47,521 nt of DNA, taken from the NCBI GenBank assembly GCA_913020085.1, contig CAJVZW010000009.1:1-47521 (forward strand), written 5' to 3'. Under the pieces are notes generated by a model, which was not told the DNA's origin, ran no database searches, and saw only the letters and a program-made list of their open reading frames with translations. Origin of the DNA: an uncultured Pseudomonadota bacterium (GTDB lineage Bacteria > Pseudomonadota > Gammaproteobacteria > Comchoanobacterales > Comchoanobacteraceae). Shown in pieces: positions 43,032-47,521 of this stretch; the stretch's first letter is position 1; the number at the start of each line of letters is the position of its first letter. The position numbers and the translations under genes were made by a program.

Positions 43032-46000
43032 GCAGGCAGAACCTTAAATTCAGGGTCCTTCTTATATTCATCCATGATAATCTTGATCACAGAATCAATC
43101 ACACCTAGCTGCTCATCAGAGCTAACCATACCAGACTCTTGCTTCTTCGCTTCCATCTTCATGGCAACATATTTCGAAGCAGATCCCGATGGGAAGATTC
43201 TTGCAAGCAAGGCACGTGCCTGTTGAGGGCCGATATATTGATACAGCGCATTACGAATTTTCACATCTTCTGCTGTTGTACTAAATGCCCATAATTCAAC
43301 TGGACCAATCGTAACGGTCAGTAAGTGGGTCGTCATCTGATCTTTAGTTGCAAATTGAGCAAGGAAATTAGCTCCTTTCGCAGATGGACCACGAACATAG
43401 TTTCTCAATGCAGATACAGCAGTTGCAGACAAACCAAAAACTTCTTTTGTCTTACGAATGGACTGCTCTGGACCGGCATCCATAATAAAGATTGATGTTG
43501 CGAAATCCACCATGTTTTTAGAGAAATCATCCAAAGACTGAGAAATAAGAGCAATCTGTACACGCCATTTACGCCCTTCCCTCATATCGACAATGACCTG
43601 ATCACGAACAGCCTGCGCCTTACTCGTTCTGTGAAATTCATCCATTACCAATCGTTTCTGATCTTCACGTATTTCAGAGACAATCTTCATATGATGATCC
43701 TTATAGGAATCATTAAGCCCAGATAAATTCTCTTTATTGATATAGAAGTCTTTAGCAAGCACATATCGGGCAAGCATATACATCACAGCAGTTTGTCGAT
43801 CTGCAGCATCACCCCCTGACTTTGCGACCTCATCAAGATCAAGTGATACAATCTTGCTGGAGCCGATATCAAAACGCGTATATCGTGATAATATCGGGTA
43901 TTCCCTAACTGCACCAGAGATCATCCTTACAAAGGCATTAATCAAGGATTCACCGGTTGGGATAGTAATCTTACCATAAAGATCCACAACTGCAGGTATT
44001 CTGGCAACTGAAGTTAAATCTCCAACCAATGGCATTGCTTTTCTCTGCGCGAACATCGCTTGACGCTCAAATCCAGCAGAGAATAAAGCATCAGTAACTT
44101 CCCACCAGGTAGTCTTCTCATCTGCAACAAACCCAATTTGCTCAATAAGTGCATCTAATTCTTCATCAATGCCCTCTGTGTATATATTGGGGTTCCCATC
44201 ATCTGCAAGCCCCTTGTATGCCTCATCAACAACCATACCAACCATATCTGCAACCCCGTCATATGGAGATTGAGCACCAACTGGAGTTACGAGTAAAGTA
44301 ACAAAGTTAACCAAAAATGCTCTTTCCTGAGGGAATGGATAACGGCAACCAAGATGAGTGTCAAAAGGGTTGATTGAATACTCTGGAGTCATCTGTAAAC
44401 GGTGATACGCAGCAAGGTAACTTTGATCCGCAGGCAACGCTTCCTTGATCAAAGAAACAAGACCTGCACTTGATGGTCCAATATCAATCACTGCAATACG
44501 TGGCAGACGTTCAAGTCCCCCTTGCAAGCAAAGTGCAAAGTTAATCGCATTAGATAATACTGACTTACCTGAACCAGGCCGAGCATATATAATATCAATC
44601 CATGTGGTTTGCAGTGGTGAACCTGGCTGGTAAGGCCAAGGCTTCCCATCAGGTGTTCTTAACATCATTGAACCTGCTCGCCAAGGAGATGCTGCCCTGT
44701 AAACTGGAAGCATGTACAGAGCGCTAGACAATGAAGCAACTGTAACAGTTGCAGCTGGCTCCATAGTGACCCCAAGCATAGAACCAACCGTTCCTTCAAA
44801 AGCATCTCCGCACATTTCGCTAACGTCACATGATCCCCACGACTGAATCGCACGGGCAAGTAATGATGCTCTTGATCTTAATAATTTTTCCTGACCTTCA
44901 GGTGCCCATGTTGAGGCAATCACTCTAAGTTTAATAACTTTATCATCTGTTTGGGTTTCAATATAATCAAGTACATTCACAGCATCATTGATTAATCGGT
45001 TTTGAGCTGATGAGAACGCTAAAATTGATGTGAACATTCGTTTAATACGCAATGCTTCCATCCCAGCACCATCCAACATGAAGGACATTCGCCATGGCAT
45101 CTCGCTATCAAGTAACCTAGACAGCAGTGCAACAAAAGCTTGTACCTGTTTTGGAAACAAATCAATATAAACATTGCTGTAGATCCTATCCCCTACCATA
45201 CAAGTCTTTAAGTCAACGTTATACGCATCGCGTGGAAACAATTGATTCGAGAAAGAAGGCCATGTTAAATCGGCAATATCACCTGATGTTTTCTTTGCCA
45301 ATTTAATACTATAACGGTCTCCAGGAAGAATAGGACGCCATTCTTTTGAGGTATAGCCTGGATCAATTGAGCGTCGTATCTCATAACCCGCTTCATGAAT
45401 CGAGAGCAATTCAGCAAATACTCCGAGTTCTTTAAGCGAACCTAATGTACTTCGAGCAAACGAATCATGCGCGTCACGTAGCTCTGGCAAGGCCGCAACA
45501 AGATTCTGCGTATATTTAAAGGCCGGCATACTAGAATCTTTCAGCATCTTAGCTTTATCATTGGTCGCACGTTTGTACTGATCTCCTGCTAAAATTGTTG
45601 GTTTAGTATACAAAACGATGTGGACCTCTTCTGCGGCACAAAATGATGTCATATGTTTGATTCTTTCTCCGATCAAATCATCCACATCTAACTGAAGTCG
45701 GTCGGCTGTTTGCCGGGAAGAGGCATAGTTTTCTTCAAGTAACTCCTCTGTATCGTCACGATTATAACTAAAGTGAACCTGAACAGAGTAGCCCTTTTGC
45801 CGTAGTGTTGACCCTAATGCCTGCTGCAGACCGGCGTGTATTCTTTCATATTCTTCTTGACCAACCAGCTGGTTAACACCGATTATTTTGATAATTGACA
45901 CCAATGAGCCGTCATTGGCAACCAAAACAGTCGGGCTATCTGCAGTTTGAAGATCACAATATGACTCTGTGGTCTGCTTTGCCGATGCACTGAACCATGC

Positions 46001-46048
46001 CAGAAAAGTATCAACTCCGTTTAAAAATCCTTCGACTAGTCCTGCCAT
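43028..46048 (-). CDS. icmB: IcmB/DotO, Dot/Icm type IVB secretion ATPase
   Basis: A 1006-residue VirB4-related ATPase of the Dot/Icm system; the Legionella protein has about the same length. Walker A is in ARPGSGKSVLSNAI near residue 490. The Walker B region is near KRLVMDEFHRT (about residue 800). The conserved QIALISQSLDDFSKNMVDFA segment follows. DotO forms the hexameric cytoplasmic energy centre with DotB. A strong AGGAGG ribosome binding site overlaps the end of icmJ, 9 bp upstream, so icmJ-icmB is one operon in the order seen in Legionella and Coxiella. Confidence 0.96.
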   Translation of the reverse strand: MAGLVEGFLNGVDTFLAWFSASAKQTTESYCDLQTADSPTVLVANDGSLVSIIKIIGVNQLVGQEEYERIHAGLQQALGSTLRQKGYSVQVHFSYNRDDTEELLEENYASSRQTADRLQLDVDDLIGERIKHMTSFCAAEEVHIVLYTKPTILAGDQYKRATNDKAKMLKDSSMPAFKYTQNLVAALPELRDAHDSFARSTLGSLKELGVFAELLSIHEAGYEIRRSIDPGYTSKEWRPILPGDRYSIKLAKKTSGDIADLTWPSFSNQLFPRDAYNVDLKTCMVGDRIYSNVYIDLFPKQVQAFVALLSRLLDSEMPWRMSFMLDGAGMEALRIKRMFTSILAFSSAQNRLINDAVNVLDYIETQTDDKVIKLRVIASTWAPEGQEKLLRSRASLLARAIQSWGSCDVSEMCGDAFEGTVGSMLGVTMEPAATVTVASLSSALYMLPVYRAASPWRAGSMMLRTPDGKPWPYQPGSPLQTTWIDIIYARPGSGKSVLSNAINFALCLQGGLERLPRIAVIDIGPSSAGLVSLIKEALPADQSYLAAYHRLQMTPEYSINPFDTHLGCRYPFPQERAFLVNFVTLLVTPVGAQSPYDGVADMVGMVVDEAYKGLADDGNPNIYTEGIDEELDALIEQIGFVADEKTTWWEVTDALFSAGFERQAMFAQRKAMPLVGDLTSVARIPAVVDLYGKITIPTGESLINAFVRMISGAVREYPILSRYTRFDIGSSKIVSLDLDEVAKSGGDAADRQTAVMYMLARYVLAKDFYINKENLSGLNDSYKDHHMKIVSEIREDQKRLVMDEFHRTSKAQAVRDQVIVDMREGRKWRVQIALISQSLDDFSKNMVDFATSIFIMDAGPEQSIRKTKEVFGLSATAVSALRNYVRGPSAKGANFLAQFATKDQMTTHLLTVTIGPVELWAFSTTAEDVKIRNALYQYIGPQQARALLARIFPSGSASKYVAMKMEAKKQESGMVSSDEQLGVIDSVIKIIMDEYKKDPEFKVLPA

Positions 46049-46057
46049 CGAGTCCTC

Positions 46058-46669
46058 CTATAATAGATCTTCCATCGCTGATTGCGACCAATTTTTGATT
46101 TGCTCAGAAAAAGCATCCAACTTCGGTAATACCCTTAAATCTCTCATTGTTTCTTCAAACACATAATCAGAATGATCTAAAGGTGTATCCACCAACATCT
46201 GTCCTAACATTGCAGGGTCACTCAGCCCCTTTCCTACTTCTTGCTCAACATACTTACTACGTAGCTTGAGGGAGTTGTATGTTTCCTGGGCAATTTGTGC
46301 TTTATCGCCTGAATTTGCAATAGCACAGAATAAAACATGACTAAATGCATTGAGCTCACTTTGGCTCATCTCTGGAAGGTATATCATAGTCCCTCCAGTA
46401 TTCTGTGATAAACCTATCATCTCAAGAAAGTGTACCTGCGTACAAAATGGGCAAGCAGTAACCAAGTTATCCTTTTTGTTGTCTTTATAGTTGTGGTTAA
46501 CATTAACAACATTCATGTAAATGTCAGACTTAAAGCCACAGAACTGACACTGATCGCCATCACGGCTCAGTATGGATTCTTTATAAGGAAGAAATCGCTC
46601 GTCTTTTTCACGAATCTGATAAAGCTGCCAGGCTTCCTTACCCAATATAATCTTAAGATCAATACTCAT
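46058..46669 (-). CDS. icmJ: IcmJ/DotN, type IV coupling complex zinc protein
   Basis: A 203-residue protein with the DotN zinc site: Cys41/Cys44 (CQFCGF) and Cys73/Cys76 (CPFCTQ). An HNH-like core is formed with His59. In Legionella DotN is part of the DotL coupling-protein complex that receives effectors at the inner membrane. It lies 148 bp downstream of icmD and 9 bp before icmB. A GGGAGG sequence lies 12 bases before ATG 46669, a rather long spacing. Confidence 0.94.
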   Translation of the reverse strand: MSIDLKIILGKEAWQLYQIREKDERFLPYKESILSRDGDQCQFCGFKSDIYMNVVNVNHNYKDNKKDNLVTACPFCTQVHFLEMIGLSQNTGGTMIYLPEMSQSELNAFSHVLFCAIANSGDKAQIAQETYNSLKLRSKYVEQEVGKGLSDPAMLGQMLVDTPLDHSDYVFEETMRDLRVLPKLDAFSEQIKNWSQSAMEDLL

Positions 46670-46817
46670 TTGCGATTGTCGCCTCCCTTCATAAATAATA
46701 TATCTAGAAAGTCAGGTAATGGCAACTAATTTGCACATGCGCCTGTTCTGACTAACCAGATAACTCCTTAATTATAATATAAATGCAGAAAAGCGCAGCT
46801 AATCATGATAATTAATA

Positions 46818-47213
46818 TTATGCGTATTTTGATCTATCAACGCCAGGCAACGCTTTTAAACCTGCACCCTGGAAACCACCTGCATCTTTAACACCCATGG
46901 TCGCACCTAGAGGATTATAAAAGCTTGGTAAGAACACTAACGCCGCAGAAATGGCCATCATGGCAACAGGGGTACCAACTGGTACTTGTGTTGGGTTATC
47001 CTTATGCTGCTTAAATTTGAATAAAGCTGCAACACCAAAGCAAAGGCCTGCTACAAACGCCACAGATAAAATCAGTTCTCCGATTCCTTTAAAAGATTTT
47101 GTAATTGTTTGAGCAATTGTTCCGATTGTCTGCTCTTCTGAATCTGCAAGTGCCACACAAGTTGCAGTAATTAACATAATTTCTAATAATTTGTTAGTTA
47201 GTCTATATCTCAC
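46818..47213 (-). CDS. icmD: IcmD/DotP, Dot/Icm inner-membrane protein (copy 1, GTG start)
   Basis: A 131-residue small membrane protein matching IcmD in length and in its signature KFKQHKDNPTQVPVGTP (66-82). Two hydrophobic helices (46-64 and 82-97) follow a signal-like N terminus (LEIMLITATCVALAD). Translation begins at GTG 47213-47211, preceded by an AAGGAG site at optimal distance. A near-perfect promoter lies just upstream. It heads icmD-icmJ-icmB in the order known from Legionella. A second icmD-like gene stands directly upstream. Confidence 0.93.
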   Translation of the reverse strand: MRYRLTNKLLEIMLITATCVALADSEEQTIGTIAQTITKSFKGIGELILSVAFVAGLCFGVAALFKFKQHKDNPTQVPVGTPVAMMAISAALVFLPSFYNPLGATMGVKDAGGFQGAGLKALPGVDRSKYA

Positions 47214-47235
47214 GTCAGTCTCCTTGCTTTTTTTC

Positions 47236-47263
47236 AGTATACTCGCAAAAGCTATTTTGTCAA
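47236..47263 (-). promoter_or_regulatory. Strong promoter of icmD-icmJ-icmB
   Basis: On the minus strand a perfect TTGACA (47258-47263) and TATACT (47236-47241) are separated by 16 bp. The -10 lies 23 bp before the GTG start and just upstream of the AAGGAG site. This is the best sigma-70-like promoter in the window. Confidence 0.75.
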
Positions 47264-47283
47264 AGTGAGAATATCAAAGACAG

Positions 47284-47308
47284 TAAAAAGGGAGCCAAAG
47301 CTCCCTTT
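47284..47308 (-). terminator. Rho-independent terminator between the two icmD copies
   Basis: The minus strand forms a 9-bp stem AAAGGGAGC-TTTG-GCTCCCTTT (47287-47308) followed by two more T residues. It lies 18 bp after the stop of the upstream icmD-like gene and before the promoter of the downstream copy. Confidence 0.85.
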
Positions 47309-47326
47309 AAACAAACGTTGATGGTA

Positions 47327-47521
47327 CTACGAACCTGGTTTACCTTTAGGTAGAGCATTAGTACCTTCACCCTCGAAACCACCGGACGACTCTACACCCA
47401 TAGTTGCACCCAATGGGCTATATAAACTTGGCAAGAATACAAGCGCTGCAGAAATAGCTAACATTGCAACAGGCGTACCAACTGGTACTTGTGTTGGATT
47501 ATCTTTATGCTGCTTAAATTT
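47327..47521 (-). CDS. icmD: IcmD/DotP-like protein (copy 2), 5' part beyond window
   Basis: The last 64 codons of a second IcmD-type gene; the start lies beyond the right edge. The visible part begins KFKQHKDNPTQVPVGTPVAM and continues ISAALVFLPSLYSPLGATMG. It is nearly identical to copy 1 over about 45 residues before the tails diverge (GVESSGGFEGEG against GVKDAGGFQGAG). DNA identity is also high, roughly 80% or more by eye. IcmC is expected at this place in Legionella, but the KFKQHKDNPTQ block is IcmD-specific as far as I know. It has its own terminator, so the two copies are separately transcribed. Confidence 0.88.
   Translation of the reverse strand, partial: KFKQHKDNPTQVPVGTPVAMLAISAALVFLPSLYSPLGATMGVESSGGFEGEGTNALPKGKPGS

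Noticed and set aside
46670-46817. A short peptide gene between icmD and icmJ
   Set aside because: An AAGGAG sequence exists on the minus strand, but no start codon stands at a proper distance and the nearest ATG gives 8 codons.
47327-47521. Calling the upstream partial gene icmC/dotE from synteny
   Set aside because: Its visible sequence matches the neighbouring IcmD almost residue for residue, including the KFKQHKDNPTQ block.

Overview
The window comes from an AT-rich (roughly 40% GC by eye) gammaproteobacterium of the order Legionellales. The strongest pointer is a Dot/Icm type IVB secretion locus at the right end (icmB/dotO, icmJ/dotN and two icmD/dotP copies). Housekeeping genes in gammaproteobacterial order (ispB / rplU-rpmA-obgE) and a long run of hypothetical, membrane-anchored or coiled-coil proteins that look like Dot/Icm substrates support this. 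The genus cannot be fixed from the sequence. A host-associated life style is inferred.

Layout. 1-1068 is the 5' part of a helical hypothetical protein that runs off the left edge. 1107-6826 (minus) is a complete SUF iron-sulfur operon, sufB-C-D-S-U-A-T, with tight or overlapping junctions. 7007-19096 is an accessory island: ten hypothetical genes, all on the minus strand, interrupted only by a glutathionyl-hydroquinone reductase gene and rpsT. Three of the ten share a TYxPRMxLLxxY membrane segment. Two others share a gap-free C-terminal module of 105 residues. At least two share an N-terminal Y-G/helix module, which is present twice in the largest of the group. 19158-21817 is obgE-rpmA-rplU (minus), divergent from ispB (plus), followed by a small acidic orphan gene and uvrA. 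25249-29584 is an RND efflux pump with its membrane fusion protein (minus). 29954-36059 is a run of overlapping plus-strand genes: aromatic amino acid permease, hemE, CHCC zinc-finger protein, MFS transporter, nadK and recN.

36056-39385 encodes a full-length homologue of PurL (FGAM synthase) in which the glutaminase nucleophile and the recognisable ATP-binding motifs are lost. It looks like a bacterial PurL pseudoenzyme, reminiscent of the gammaherpesvirus ORF75 proteins. 39445-42576 is a PutA without the DNA-binding domain. 42591-43031 is a small putative exported protein. 43028-47521 is the Dot/Icm block.

A regulatory theme ties the accessory genes together. Seven of them, including the PurL-like gene, carry a CTATAA-type -10 element 24-33 bp upstream of the start codon with no recognisable -35 box. 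This could mark a common, possibly sigma-S-like, expression programme. Housekeeping and icmD promoters in the window instead have ordinary -35/-10 pairs. Effector status, host targets and sigma-factor assignment are inferences; the gene families and motif losses are read directly from the sequence.
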